From Planctomycetota bacterium (GTDB taxonomy: Bacteria > Planctomycetota > Planctomycetia > Pirellulales > Pirellulaceae), in the NCBI GenBank assembly GCA_963204915.1, contig CAUJHS010000113.1, positions 186,001 through 250,000 of the forward strand: a DNA stretch of 64,000 nt. The letters run 5' to 3'. Of this stretch, positions 34,016 through 42,783 are shown piece after piece; position 1 is the first letter of the stretch; each line of letters opens with the position of its first letter. The notes under the pieces were generated by a model that saw only the letters and a list, made by a program, of their open reading frames with translations, ran no database searches and was not told where the DNA came from. The position numbers and the translations under genes are program-made.

Positions 34016-35080
34016 ATGACGTGGTTTACGCACTTGGGGCTTGGTGGCGCTGCTCTCGCGGTCTTCGCCACGACCGCGCATGCGGGATCGCCGCGCGTTC
34101 GATTCGACACCGATTCGGTTGTGAGCTGCGCCGATGTCACGCCGCTTGAGTTCGCCAAGGCGAACCCGGGAGAGAAATTGGTTGAAGCACGATTTTTGAT
34201 TTCGACGCTCATTGCGCCGGGCGACAGCGACTCGCAATTACAGCATCTCTACACGATCGAAAGCCGCCAGCGCACGATGCAGATCGAAGATTATCTGCCA
34301 AAGACCACGCTTGCGGCTGATGTGGTTGGTCACGTGCTCGTTGAAAAGAAGGACGAAAACTGCAAAACACTAGGTTTGAACGTCAGCGGATCGTATGAAA
34401 AAATCGTCAACGGCTCCGCAACCGCGGGCATCGATACCAAGTCCGGTACGATTCAAAAGTACGAGAAGTTGCCCGCAATGGAGCTGCTTTCCGCAAGTGG
34501 TCCCATCCGCCGCGGGTCAGGCGTGTATTTCAAACTAAAGCCTTCGTCGCAAACTTCGCTGGAGGGGGCGCAGGAATTTGTTGCAATATTTCGTGTACCT
34601 GCGACATGGCGAGGCGACTATGTTTACGTGCATTGCGAAGCGTGGAGCATTGCCAAGGGGCTCGCCTCTCACTTTAATGAACCGGCAAGGGTCGGCGGAG
34701 GCGACTACTTTGTGGCGCTGCACTTGGAAGGCGACGTGCAAGCTAAGATGGCGGCTCAGCAATTCGCCCGAGCCGAACTGATGCTGCGGTCGGTGGCGGC
34801 CCGCTACGAGGGCGAAATTCAGCGACGTTCCTTCCCATCAGTTGCACATCAGGTCGGCGCGCTCATTTCGTTGACAGAGCGCAAAATCCCCAACGATTGG
34901 CTGGCGCGCGTCATGTACAGTTCGCCGCAAGCGGATCATGTGACGCTCTTGCAGCCCCTGCCTGACGAAGTGCGAGGCGCCGCCGACGCTTACATTGCCG
35001 CACGTTGGCGGTTATCGCAATTGAACGCCTGGAGCGATCCGATCGGCGCCACACTCACCAAAGCGACCACCGCCGAGTAG
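34016..35080 (+). CDS. Hypothetical secreted protein
   Basis: Protein of 354 residues with signal peptide (LGLGGAALAVFATTAHA) and a mature part starting GSPRVRFDTD. It appears to contain an N-terminal beta-rich domain (~25-230) and a C-terminal helical region (~235-350, QQFARAELMLRSVAARYEGEIQRR). I recognise no domain. The spacing of GTAAGGAG to ATG 34016 is good. The next gene is a DUF1559 protein on the same strand, 222 bp away. Confidence 0.55.
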   Translation: MTWFTHLGLGGAALAVFATTAHAGSPRVRFDTDSVVSCADVTPLEFAKANPGEKLVEARFLISTLIAPGDSDSQLQHLYTIESRQRTMQIEDYLPKTTLAADVVGHVLVEKKDENCKTLGLNVSGSYEKIVNGSATAGIDTKSGTIQKYEKLPAMELLSASGPIRRGSGVYFKLKPSSQTSLEGAQEFVAIFRVPATWRGDYVYVHCEAWSIAKGLASHFNEPARVGGGDYFVALHLEGDVQAKMAAQQFARAELMLRSVAARYEGEIQRRSFPSVAHQVGALISLTERKIPNDWLARVMYSSPQADHVTLLQPLPDEVRGAADAYIAARWRLSQLNAWSDPIGATLTKATTAE

Positions 35081-35218
35081 AAAAGCACACATTAATCTGG
35101 TTCAGTTTCTTATCCGATTTGCCCGGGCAGGCGCGTCGCGCTTGCCGCCGCGGTGCAGGTGTTTGCAATAAATCAACCACAGAACTTCGTGCGAAACCAC
35201 CCAAAAGGACTATTGCAC

Positions 35219-35227
35219 GGGGGGGGG
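35219..35227. repeat. Nine-G homopolymer
   Basis: A run of nine G lies 75 bp before the DUF1559 start. Runs of this length can slip and could cause phase variation if inside a promoter or leader, but here it is in a non-coding stretch of unknown role. Confidence 0.6.
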
Positions 35228-35302
35228 ATTCTGATATTTTCCCTGTACTCTTCCACCAACTCTATTTAATTCCTGCCCCCGCGTTCGCGCCTAGGGTTTA
35301 GC

Positions 35303-36247
35303 ATGGTTCGCCGCGCCTTTAGCCTGATCGAACTACTCGTGGTGATAGGCGTTGTCGCGATATTGGCCGGTTTGTCCCTCGGGGGTGTGCAGTACGCACG
35401 CGAACAGGCCCGTCGCGCGCAGTGCAACAATAATCTTCGGCAGATCGGCCTCGCCATTGCCCAGTATGAAATTCAGCATCACGCCTTTCCGCCAGGCTCG
35501 AATCGGCACGGTTTTGGTTTCCAGGTCACCATCTTGCCGCACCTGGAGCAAGAAGCATTGTACGACCAAATTGAAACTGCGCGCCGCGATCAATTGCCGT
35601 TAAACAAACTTGGCTTTCGAACGATTCAAGTTGCGGAGGTTTACCATTGTCCTAGTGATATGGCGCCGTATGAAGTTGAATCGACCGGAGTGACAACCAA
35701 TTATGCGGGCAACAACGGTATCTGGCTGGTAAGCCATGGCAGCAACGGATTCTTCCGCCATCTGGAGTCGTCTGGCTCTTTGTTTGGCAAGACCGGTGTC
35801 CTGCGCGCCAGCGATATGACCGACGGGCTATCGAACACGGCCGCGGTGGCGGAGATCCTCCATGCGGACGGGAGTTATTATCGGCTCCGCGTCAATTGGC
35901 AAACACCTCGTGGTTACGACAGCGCTACGCAACTTGACGCTTTCACGGCCCTGTGTGAGTCGCTTCCTCCAGCGCCCGCGGATTTCGGCTGGAGAGGCAA
36001 TCCCCTGGCTCGCGGTATTCCGTGGACGCAAGGGCAATTGGGGATCACCATGTACAATCATGCGTCCACTCCTAACCAAGCAAGTTGCCTGAATCAAGGC
36101 AGTTACCCCAGCGCGATTTCCGCAGGTTCGAGCAATCATCGCGGGGGCGTTAATCTCTTGTTTGCCGACGGTCATTTATCGTTCGCATCGAATGATGTGG
36201 ACCGCAAGGTCTGGCGATCCCACGGTTCGCGCGGCGAAGGCGATTAA
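35303..36247 (+). CDS. DUF1559 protein with prepilin-type N-terminus
   Basis: Protein of 314 residues with the type IV prepilin signal RRAFSLIELLVVIGVVAILAGL at the N-terminus and a DUF1559 domain: NNNLRQIGLAIAQYEIQHHAFPPGS, and the C-terminal LFADGHLSFASN hallmark. The family is greatly expanded in Planctomycetes and probably forms surface structures or pseudopili. The sequence CPSDMAPYEVESTGVTTNYAGNNG is typical. ATG 35303. The next two small genes on the same strand encode exported proteins and could belong to its unit. Confidence 0.9.
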   Translation: MVRRAFSLIELLVVIGVVAILAGLSLGGVQYAREQARRAQCNNNLRQIGLAIAQYEIQHHAFPPGSNRHGFGFQVTILPHLEQEALYDQIETARRDQLPLNKLGFRTIQVAEVYHCPSDMAPYEVESTGVTTNYAGNNGIWLVSHGSNGFFRHLESSGSLFGKTGVLRASDMTDGLSNTAAVAEILHADGSYYRLRVNWQTPRGYDSATQLDAFTALCESLPPAPADFGWRGNPLARGIPWTQGQLGITMYNHASTPNQASCLNQGSYPSAISAGSSNHRGGVNLLFADGHLSFASNDVDRKVWRSHGSRGEGD

Positions 36248-36281
36248 TTGTTTTTTCCTTATTACCCGGAGGAGATTCTCC

Positions 36282-36668
36282 ATGTCCGAACGGCGATATT
36301 GCTTTCGAGTTCTTCAAGCGGCGTTTCTCGGTTTCTTTTGGATGATAGGCGACTCGTTCGCCAATTGGTCGATGGATTCTCCGAACAGTAACACCCCACC
36401 ATATAGCACTACTTCCAACATCGCGGGAATCGGGGAGTCTCCTTCGGCGGTACTCCCATTCATTTTGCGGGTGCGAGAAGTTCCTGATGCGGGCGGCGAT
36501 ATATTGAACGAACAAAGCGGTTATTCAGCGGGCGGCGAGGAGTACTGGGGATGGCAGGCGACGGTTACTGCGCCCGTTAATGGATGGCCAGTCGGTCCAC
36601 TGGTTGTGGAGCTTGTGTCCGTATCGCAAAGCAACGTTGAAGCTTCGGCCGAGATCACCGTTCAATAG
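36282..36668 (+). CDS. Hypothetical exported protein
   Basis: Protein of about 128 residues starting at ATG 36282, which has GGAGGAG upstream. It has a signal peptide (VLQAAFLGFFWMIGDSFA) and a mature domain rich in Gly, Ser, Val and Thr (LPFILRVREVPDAGGDIL; WGWQATVTAPVNGWPVGPLVVELVSVSQ), likely a beta-sandwich. Lies 34 bp after the DUF1559 gene; may be part of the same surface system. No known family. Confidence 0.55.
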   Translation: MSERRYCFRVLQAAFLGFFWMIGDSFANWSMDSPNSNTPPYSTTSNIAGIGESPSAVLPFILRVREVPDAGGDILNEQSGYSAGGEEYWGWQATVTAPVNGWPVGPLVVELVSVSQSNVEASAEITVQ

Positions 36669-36770
36669 CGAGAGATTTTTTGAAGCACCATGACATCGCA
36701 CGTAATTTAGGTAGTTGCGCAGCGTTGCTTAACTGGGTTTGCGTTCTTCGGTCTTAAAGATGAAATCACA

Positions 36771-37259
36771 ATGGCGCGCCACAGGAAACCTTGGACCCAT
36801 TTACGCACGGTTGTTATGCTTTTGACAATCGTTTGCGGATGCAAGTCGGAATACGCGCGTCCTGTTTACGACCAACCTCCCAAGGGAGAAAAAATCGAGC
36901 TGGCGTTTCCACCGGTAACGCCGCAGGTGGATGAAAACAGTGTTTCGGTCGTTCGTTTACCCACGCCGGTTGCGCCTGAACAGATTCTGTCAATTCGGGG
37001 CACGATTAGCAATGCAAAGTCGGTACGTGGTCGCCCCATTTTGATTGAAATACTTGGCTCCAATTCCAAAGGAGAAGAGGTAATCGCGCAAACGGGGATA
37101 GCTCCCTTAATGCCAAACGGTGACGGCTCGGCGGCGTATCATCTGGAGCTTCGTCCCCCAGGAGAAGAAGGTAAATACCGGGTAACGGCGCGCATTGGCT
37201 CAAAATCACTTGATTTGGTCGGTCGTGGCGAGGTGGTTGTGCGCGGCAATCGCCCATAA
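36771..37259 (+). CDS. Putative lipoprotein with beta-sandwich domain
   Basis: 162 residues; N-terminus has a hydrophobic segment (VVMLLTIVCGCKS) that ends in a candidate lipobox Cys. The mature part (~35-160) has beta-strand pattern (LSIRGTISNAKSVRGRPILIEILGS ... GKYRVTARIGSKSLDLVGRGEVVV), like a carboxypeptidase-regulatory-like fold seen next to DUF1559 genes in Planctomycetes. It lies 102 bp after the previous exported protein on the same strand. Function unknown. Confidence 0.55.
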   Translation: MARHRKPWTHLRTVVMLLTIVCGCKSEYARPVYDQPPKGEKIELAFPPVTPQVDENSVSVVRLPTPVAPEQILSIRGTISNAKSVRGRPILIEILGSNSKGEEVIAQTGIAPLMPNGDGSAAYHLELRPPGEEGKYRVTARIGSKSLDLVGRGEVVVRGNRP

Positions 37260-37316
37260 TTCGCTGCCGCAACGCCATTGGTTGACAGAGCGAAATCGTT
37301 TACGTCAAATACGACG

Positions 37317-38156
37317 TTAAACTCGGCAATGTTGAAGCATGTCCGCGGGCGTGGCGATGTAACTGGTATAGAATGGCCCGAACTCGGCGTAGCGGGCGCT
37401 GGCTTCGTCGAACCGCATGCGATAGACGATATCTTTTAAATACTCCGGGTTCTTGGCCCAAAGCGTTACGCCCCACTCCCAATCATCCAGACCAACACTG
37501 GTGGTGATAAGCTGCGTGACCCGGCCAGCGAACATCATACCGCTGCGGGCATGTTCGGCCATCATTTTCTTTCGAGCCGAGAATGGTAACATAAACCAGT
37601 TTTCGCCCACCTTACGTTTCTTATTCATGGGGTAAAAGCAGGTCGCGGGGTAAGGCGGAAACTCAGGAGTGAGCCGCATGGTGCGCATTACCGGCTCACG
37701 GCTCTGGTACGCCTTGACCTTGGCCTGGAACGCGGGCGATCCTTCTTGCTCTCCTTCTTCAATCAGTTGTTGCCCGTACTGCTCCACAGACGGCACGTAC
37801 TCGGAAATCTCGGTTACGGACACGAACGAGTATGTAGGAGTCATGGCCGGGCCAAGCTGACTCGCCATCAACCGTTGATGCACGGCGTCGATCTTTAATG
37901 GATCGGGGTCCATCAACATGAGGCCGAAATCCGCTTTGTGTCCGCTGACAATGCTGGTCTGCAAACGCTGTGGAGACTCGCCGCCCGCGGGATCCAGAAT
38001 TGCGGAAACTTCGTCTCGTCCCTGCGCACGTTGCTCTGGCGACAAGGCCGAAACGACGCCTCGATGAAACTGATAGAAGATATGCAAACAATGCCAACCC
38101 TCTCGCGGCGTGAGCGACGGAGCTTCGGGGGCGGTGTCGGGTCGAGGATGCGCCAT
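37317..38156 (-). CDS. hemQ: Hydrogen peroxide-dependent heme synthase (HemQ)
   Basis: Chlorite-dismutase-fold protein of about 279 residues. HemQ converts coproheme to protoheme in the coproporphyrin-dependent pathway. Motifs: WHCLHIFYQFHRG, DFGLMLMDPDP, YSFVSVTEISEY, KVGENWFMLPFSARKKMM, the EHARSGMMFAGRV helix, and the DDWEWGVTLWAKN segment. It is co-linear with the thioredoxin-fold gene upstream (start 51 bp after that stop). The ATG at 38156 is preferred to the TTG at 38168. With hemL in the same window this supports a coproporphyrin route, not tested here. Confidence 0.9.
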   Translation of the reverse strand: MAHPRPDTAPEAPSLTPREGWHCLHIFYQFHRGVVSALSPEQRAQGRDEVSAILDPAGGESPQRLQTSIVSGHKADFGLMLMDPDPLKIDAVHQRLMASQLGPAMTPTYSFVSVTEISEYVPSVEQYGQQLIEEGEQEGSPAFQAKVKAYQSREPVMRTMRLTPEFPPYPATCFYPMNKKRKVGENWFMLPFSARKKMMAEHARSGMMFAGRVTQLITTSVGLDDWEWGVTLWAKNPEYLKDIVYRMRFDEASARYAEFGPFYTSYIATPADMLQHCRV

Positions 38157-38207
38157 TTGCTCGTTCAACGATCTGAAGTGATTGGTAAAAAAATTCCCGT
38201 CCTGCCG

Positions 38208-39545
38208 TTACTTACGTAGCGACGTTCGGGCCGCCTGGTCTAATTCCTTCAAACCTAAATCTCGGTCGACTACATGAAAACCGGCATGGTAGTGTTGTAC
38301 TTTGCCGTCGGCGCCAATCATCACGAACAACGGCAAGGCGCCGCCGGCCGTGCGAGGATCGCCAAAGCGCTTGAGCATCGTACCATCGTCGAGCAACACA
38401 GGGTAACTGAGGTTCATGAACGACTGCAGCTTGCGAGCACTGGTTACCACGGCCCCGCGTGTAGCGCCATTCGCCAGTCGCTCGTCGACATTGACCCCGA
38501 AAACTTTCAAACCCGCATCTTTGTGTTTACGATAAAGGAAATCGAGATAACCAACCTGACCATAGGGCTCTTCGAGCGGAGCATCGCGATACTCCCAGAA
38601 GTGCAACACGGTCACGGCGCCGGTCAAGTCTTGGTTAGATACGGTTTCGCCGCGAATTCCTTGAAGTTCAAAATTCGGTGCAAGACGGTCTAATGCCTTA
38701 GCGCGTAACGCCGATACGCGCCCGAAACGCCCACTTTGCTCGCGCAAGTCTTCTTCGGCAGCAACGGCAATTGACGCGAGCAGCGTATTCGCCGCCGTTT
38801 GAACCGCCTCGGGAAGATTTTCTTTAAGAATCTTTAGCTGCGTTTCGGTCCAATCGATTTGGCGAGCTTCAGGCTCTAATTTCAATGCGTCGCGCAATTC
38901 CTCCCAGCGTTCGAATGCAGCCACGGCTGCCGCTTGCTGTTCGGGCGATAACTGCTGCGAAGCCTTCTCCTTCAATTTCATGGTAAACGGTTTGCCTTGC
39001 CCCAGCGTAACGTGCTCGGTTGCCGCGAGCACGGTTCCCGTCGGTTGCTCATACCAAACTTCGCCCTTGGAGCCGGTAGGACCGCGGACGGCAACTCGCC
39101 AGGCTTCGCGATCCCGCACCACTCCGGACTCGGCCACCGAGTATTCATAACGCCCTTGCGTCCAAACGGCGCCTTCCTGCAACTCGAGGTTGGGTTGGGC
39201 GAACAATAAAGTAATGGCCGCCTCTCCTGCGCCTTGACCATGATCGAACAACAAAGTAGGTCCTTTGCCACGAAGGGTTCGCCCATCGCGACTGAGACGC
39301 CAGGCGCCATATTGCCCCACCCAGGAGAATCCGCCGCGGCCCTTATCTTGCAGCGTCCACAAGAGCGTCGTTGATTCCTGATCAACGGCGGCCACGAACA
39401 CGTTGAGCGTCAGCGTTTTGGCGCCAACGTTGTCTTCAGCCGCATCCGCCATCATTTCCCCATCAAAGGTAGCCAACGTCCCGGTCTCCCAACCGGGCGC
39501 CGCGAGCGAGGCGAGCAGCATCACAGAAATGACGGGAAACGACAT
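38208..39545 (-). CDS. TlpA/peroxiredoxin-like exported protein lacking the CxxC
   Basis: Protein of 445 residues. A signal peptide (VISVMLLASLAAPG) is followed by a long N-terminal region (~20-290) and a C-terminal thioredoxin-like domain (~290-445): FELQGIRGETVSNQDLTG, VTVLHFWEYRDAPLEEPYG, GLKVFGVNVDERL and PVLLDDGTMLKRFGDPRTAGGALPLFVMIGADG. The strand-turn position of the usual WATWCxxC reads WEYRDAPLEEP, so both redox cysteines are missing. It is the first gene of a unit with hemQ. ATG 39545 has GAGGATTG upstream. Confidence 0.75.
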   Translation of the reverse strand: MSFPVISVMLLASLAAPGWETGTLATFDGEMMADAAEDNVGAKTLTLNVFVAAVDQESTTLLWTLQDKGRGGFSWVGQYGAWRLSRDGRTLRGKGPTLLFDHGQGAGEAAITLLFAQPNLELQEGAVWTQGRYEYSVAESGVVRDREAWRVAVRGPTGSKGEVWYEQPTGTVLAATEHVTLGQGKPFTMKLKEKASQQLSPEQQAAAVAAFERWEELRDALKLEPEARQIDWTETQLKILKENLPEAVQTAANTLLASIAVAAEEDLREQSGRFGRVSALRAKALDRLAPNFELQGIRGETVSNQDLTGAVTVLHFWEYRDAPLEEPYGQVGYLDFLYRKHKDAGLKVFGVNVDERLANGATRGAVVTSARKLQSFMNLSYPVLLDDGTMLKRFGDPRTAGGALPLFVMIGADGKVQHYHAGFHVVDRDLGLKELDQAARTSLRK

Positions 39546-39941
39546 AAGTTCAATCCTCGTAGAGTAATCTCGAAGGCGCGGTGACGAGCGTTTCCGTAGC
39601 GAGACATCGGTTCAGTGAACGTCAGGCAGGCAGGAAAGCAAGGGGCGGTGTGATTGTTCGGGGAAGGAATTCATTCTAGCCGGGGTCACATGGATTTTCG
39701 AGCGGTGATGGCTGTGGACCTCCGAAGACGTCGCCGATCAGCTCCAAAGACTTGGCCGAAGATGTTAATACCCGACAGGCACAGAAGTTGCGGCACATTG
39801 AACTGCGTTCCATTTAGAACCAATGTTCCTCGAAAGTCCTGCCCGCGCCGTTTGAACAACCGTGGAACTACGCCGGCATGCTTTTTTTCGCGATACCGGC
39901 GCGTGCGACTCACCTGGGTTCGATTAACTGCAATCAACGAG
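39546..39941. other. Divergent intergenic region
   Basis: 396 bp between the divergent TlpA-like and DUF4385 genes. An open frame on the plus strand extends from 39654, but its first 96 residues look like shadow composition and lack any ribosome-binding site. It likely holds promoters for both genes; I cannot place them. Confidence 0.4.
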
Positions 39942-40403
39942 ATGAAGCGACGACCTTTTGATTACTCGCTCGACTTTGCGGATATTAGTTTTCGGCAGCA
40001 GCCCGAGTTGTATCGAGTTGGCAAAGGCGAACAGGGGGTCTTACTGGTCGAACCCTACAAGAGCGAGATCTTACCACATTGGAGATTCAAGTCGGTCGCG
40101 GAAGCGACAGAATCGTCCTCCAAGATTTATCAAATGTTCTTGGAATATCTTGAAGCGGAAGATTTTCCTGGGGCCGATATGGCTCGCAAATTTTTGCAGA
40201 TGGGCTGGACCCGCGCCCGACGTTACGCCAACCATCGCAGCGGGCGCAAATACGATAAAACGACCGGCGAGTTGCTTCCCAGAACCGAAGATGCGGAGAA
40301 AGCGAAATCAGCGGAAATCTTCTACAAGCGATACATAGCGGCCCGTGAAAACGCAGAGTATTTGCGTCAGAAACAACGGCATCTCGACCATTACGAACAA
40401 TAA
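39942..40403 (+). CDS. DUF4385 domain-containing protein
   Basis: Soluble protein of about 153 residues. RPFDYSLDFADISFRQQPELYRVGKGEQGVLLVEPYKSEILPHWRFK and ADMARKFLQMGWTRARRYANHRSGRKYD match DUF4385, found in phages and many bacteria; no function known to me. ATG 39942 starts at the conserved FDYSLDF segment; the longer frame (from 39654) is rejected. A helix rich in basic residues suggests nucleic-acid contact, but that is a guess. Confidence 0.8.
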   Translation: MKRRPFDYSLDFADISFRQQPELYRVGKGEQGVLLVEPYKSEILPHWRFKSVAEATESSSKIYQMFLEYLEAEDFPGADMARKFLQMGWTRARRYANHRSGRKYDKTTGELLPRTEDAEKAKSAEIFYKRYIAARENAEYLRQKQRHLDHYEQ

Positions 40404-40727
40404 ATCGTCGTTCCACGTTGAAGGTAAGCAGCGACGCCGGAACGACCCGCGCAGAACACGACCGGCTTTGGCTCAGGAATACGGCTATTCGGCCGCTCTC
40501 AGTCGACCGCAGTCATCTCCGAAGATTCAAAATCTCCTTTTCCACCTGGCAATGCGGATATTAGGGAAATTGATTTTTTCGGCGCAATGGCTTTCTCGAA
40601 CGCGAAACGGCATCGGTTCTCTCGCGCATTAAGGAGATATCGAACGCTATGATCATGGCGACGCGTTTTGCGATGCGTTTTCGCAACGATTCAACCAACC
40701 GTTCGCCAAGTTCGGCGAATCGCCAAT
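40404..40727. other. Intergenic interval between convergent genes
   Basis: 324 bp with no gene I can support. AAGGAG at 40631-40636 is followed 12 nt later by an ATG whose 61-codon frame runs into the antisense of the cytochrome gene; probably chance. A short inverted repeat (TTCGCC...GGCGAA, 40701-40718) lies just beyond the cytochrome stop and may be part of a weak terminator. Confidence 0.35.
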
Positions 40728-42653
40728 TTATTCGCGGAACGCGGAGTAACTTGCATTGCCGCCTGATTCGACATATGCCAAGAGGTCGAATATCTCGGCC
40801 TGCGTCATCGTATTTAACAAACCCTCAGGCATGATGGACACCTTAGCCGGAGCCTGCTCGTCGATGTCGGCCTTGACAATGCGAATTGGCTCACAGTCTT
40901 CCAGCGGATTGCGAATGAGGTACACCGCCTCATTATCCTGCTGCACGATCACCCCTGCCACTTGAGTTCCATCTTTGGTTACGATGATCTGCGTCTTGAA
41001 CTGATCATCGATCTTGTGAGACGGTTCGAGAATTTCGCGTAGCAACGTTTCGCGGGTGTAGTTCTTCTTGCGAAACACCTCGGTCAATTCGGGACCGATC
41101 TGACCACCCTGCCCGCGCATGCGATGACAAGTGGCGCATGAAATCGCCGCAAAAAGTTTTTGACCATTTTCAAACGATCGACCGTGCTCGGCTTCACTTA
41201 AATGTGGGGCAAGATCGGCCATCGTCCAAGACCGAACAAATCGTCGTACTTCGAACTGTACTGGCTCTGGGTTCAACTCTTCGGCGGGAACGGCGTCCAA
41301 GTCAGCTACGACATGCATGACTCCGAACATGCGCCGCCAATGCCCAGGAAAGGTGCAAATGTATGAGTAATCGCCAGGTTTTTTTGGCGCGGTGAAATAA
41401 AGGCGGTCGGTTTCATACGGTTGAAGCTGCCGCATAGCATGCAGCACTTTTGGCGATTCAGGAATGAAATGGCGGGCAACGGCATCCGGCTCCGTTTGCA
41501 TTCTCTCGGCCGCGATCCCCACTTCGGCCATGGCGCCTGGCTCGGTGATCACGATATTGTGCGGCATGATGTCCGTGTTCTCAAATACGATTTCGACCGG
41601 TTTGCCGGCTTCCACGTAGATTTTTGCGCGATCGTATTGCATTTGATGCGGGACCGCACGCAACGAGATCATGCGGACGCCCAAGTTATCGAGCACGTCC
41701 CGAACGCGTTTCGCCTCCTCTGCGGGAAGTAGCGCCGCCAGGTCATTGCCCAATTGCACGAGCGAGCGGAATCCCTCGCTTGTGCGCTGATCGGCCGGAG
41801 TCTTTTGCGCCGCGTCGAGTAAGGCTAGCGCCGTTACTCCTACCTGCGCCTTAATCCAGTTCGATCGGGGAAGCCGTAACATGCCCGCAATTGCGGCGTC
41901 ACGTTCTTTGTCCGTCTGAATTAGATTCGCGAGTAACTCAAACGTTTCGGCGTCGTGGTTAGGAATCGCGACGGCTGCGCGAATTGCCGCACTCCGTACC
42001 GTACTTTCGTTCGACGTAGCAATCAGCTCTTGGACTTGCCGATACGAAGATTCGCGCATGGCGACATTGGGCAAGGCGGCAAGCGATTCGAGCAGATCGC
42101 TTTGGCGCGAAGGGGAATCGCCCGCAAGCGTCCACGCTTCGTCAATCGTATTGTCGGCCAAGATCAATCCGGTATAGCCGATTTGCCTCGCGACAGGCCG
42201 TTTCGCGTCGGTTGCCAGCTTCTGCAAATCCGCCCGATAGGGCGCAAGCTGTTGCCCTCGAAAACCCGCTAGTGTCTGAGCCAAGTCTCGCAAGGCTCCC
42301 GCGCCATCGTCCGCGCCTTGATCAACACGGGTAACCGCAGCTAAGAGTTCTTTGACCACATCGGTTTCGTGCAGCTTCGCCAGTTCACGCAAAGCCTCTT
42401 GACGATAAACCGCGTCAATCCCTTGCCGATCGAGCATGGCGCGATAGACCGGTTCGCTGCGTTCGATACGCACCAATTCCGCGTTGGAATAGCGTCGCAG
42501 TAAGTACGCAGCAGCAACTGGGTTTTTGGGAAGAAAAATCTTGATCGTTGTTTGTGGCGTTTGCTCTTCTTCGGCGCCAACAACAGAAAACTTCGCAAGT
42601 CCGGCGCCAGCCAGCGTCAAGGCAACGAGCGCAGATAGAAATCGCGTTTTCAT
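40728..42653 (-). CDS. HEAT-like/cupredoxin/cytochrome c fusion protein
   Basis: Exported protein of about 641 residues in three parts. Signal peptide (SALVALTLAGAGLA); residues ~45-320 are helical repeats of HEAT type; residues ~330-450 form an azurin-like cupredoxin with His in MPHNIVI, then CTFPGHWRRM, which gives Cys-x4-His-x3-Met near Cys433, the copper ligand set. The C-terminal ~150 residues carry a cytochrome c motif CATCH near 506, in a Planctomycetes-type heme-binding domain (LLREILEPSHKIDDQF). Likely an electron carrier or redox sensor in the periplasm. The ATG at 42653 is chosen because the signal peptide starts there. Confidence 0.8.
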   Translation of the reverse strand: MKTRFLSALVALTLAGAGLAKFSVVGAEEEQTPQTTIKIFLPKNPVAAAYLLRRYSNAELVRIERSEPVYRAMLDRQGIDAVYRQEALRELAKLHETDVVKELLAAVTRVDQGADDGAGALRDLAQTLAGFRGQQLAPYRADLQKLATDAKRPVARQIGYTGLILADNTIDEAWTLAGDSPSRQSDLLESLAALPNVAMRESSYRQVQELIATSNESTVRSAAIRAAVAIPNHDAETFELLANLIQTDKERDAAIAGMLRLPRSNWIKAQVGVTALALLDAAQKTPADQRTSEGFRSLVQLGNDLAALLPAEEAKRVRDVLDNLGVRMISLRAVPHQMQYDRAKIYVEAGKPVEIVFENTDIMPHNIVITEPGAMAEVGIAAERMQTEPDAVARHFIPESPKVLHAMRQLQPYETDRLYFTAPKKPGDYSYICTFPGHWRRMFGVMHVVADLDAVPAEELNPEPVQFEVRRFVRSWTMADLAPHLSEAEHGRSFENGQKLFAAISCATCHRMRGQGGQIGPELTEVFRKKNYTRETLLREILEPSHKIDDQFKTQIIVTKDGTQVAGVIVQQDNEAVYLIRNPLEDCEPIRIVKADIDEQAPAKVSIMPEGLLNTMTQAEIFDLLAYVESGGNASYSAFRE

Positions 42654-42783
42654 AACGATGGGGAGGGGAGGATAAAAGGACAAGAACGCCGAAGCGTCCA
42701 ACCAGGCAGGAGTCTTTATACTAATCGCTGGCTATCCATCAGCCTAGAGGCAGCTTCCGTATCGCGATGCGAACTCTGGTGGA

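Noticed and set aside
39654..39941. N-terminal extension of the DUF4385 protein
   Set aside because: The first 96 residues have Arg/Pro-rich shadow composition; the DUF4385 match begins at ATG 39942.
40649..40834. 61-codon frame with AAGGAG upstream
   Set aside because: Spacing to the ATG is long (12 nt) and the last half is antisense to a conserved cytochrome domain.
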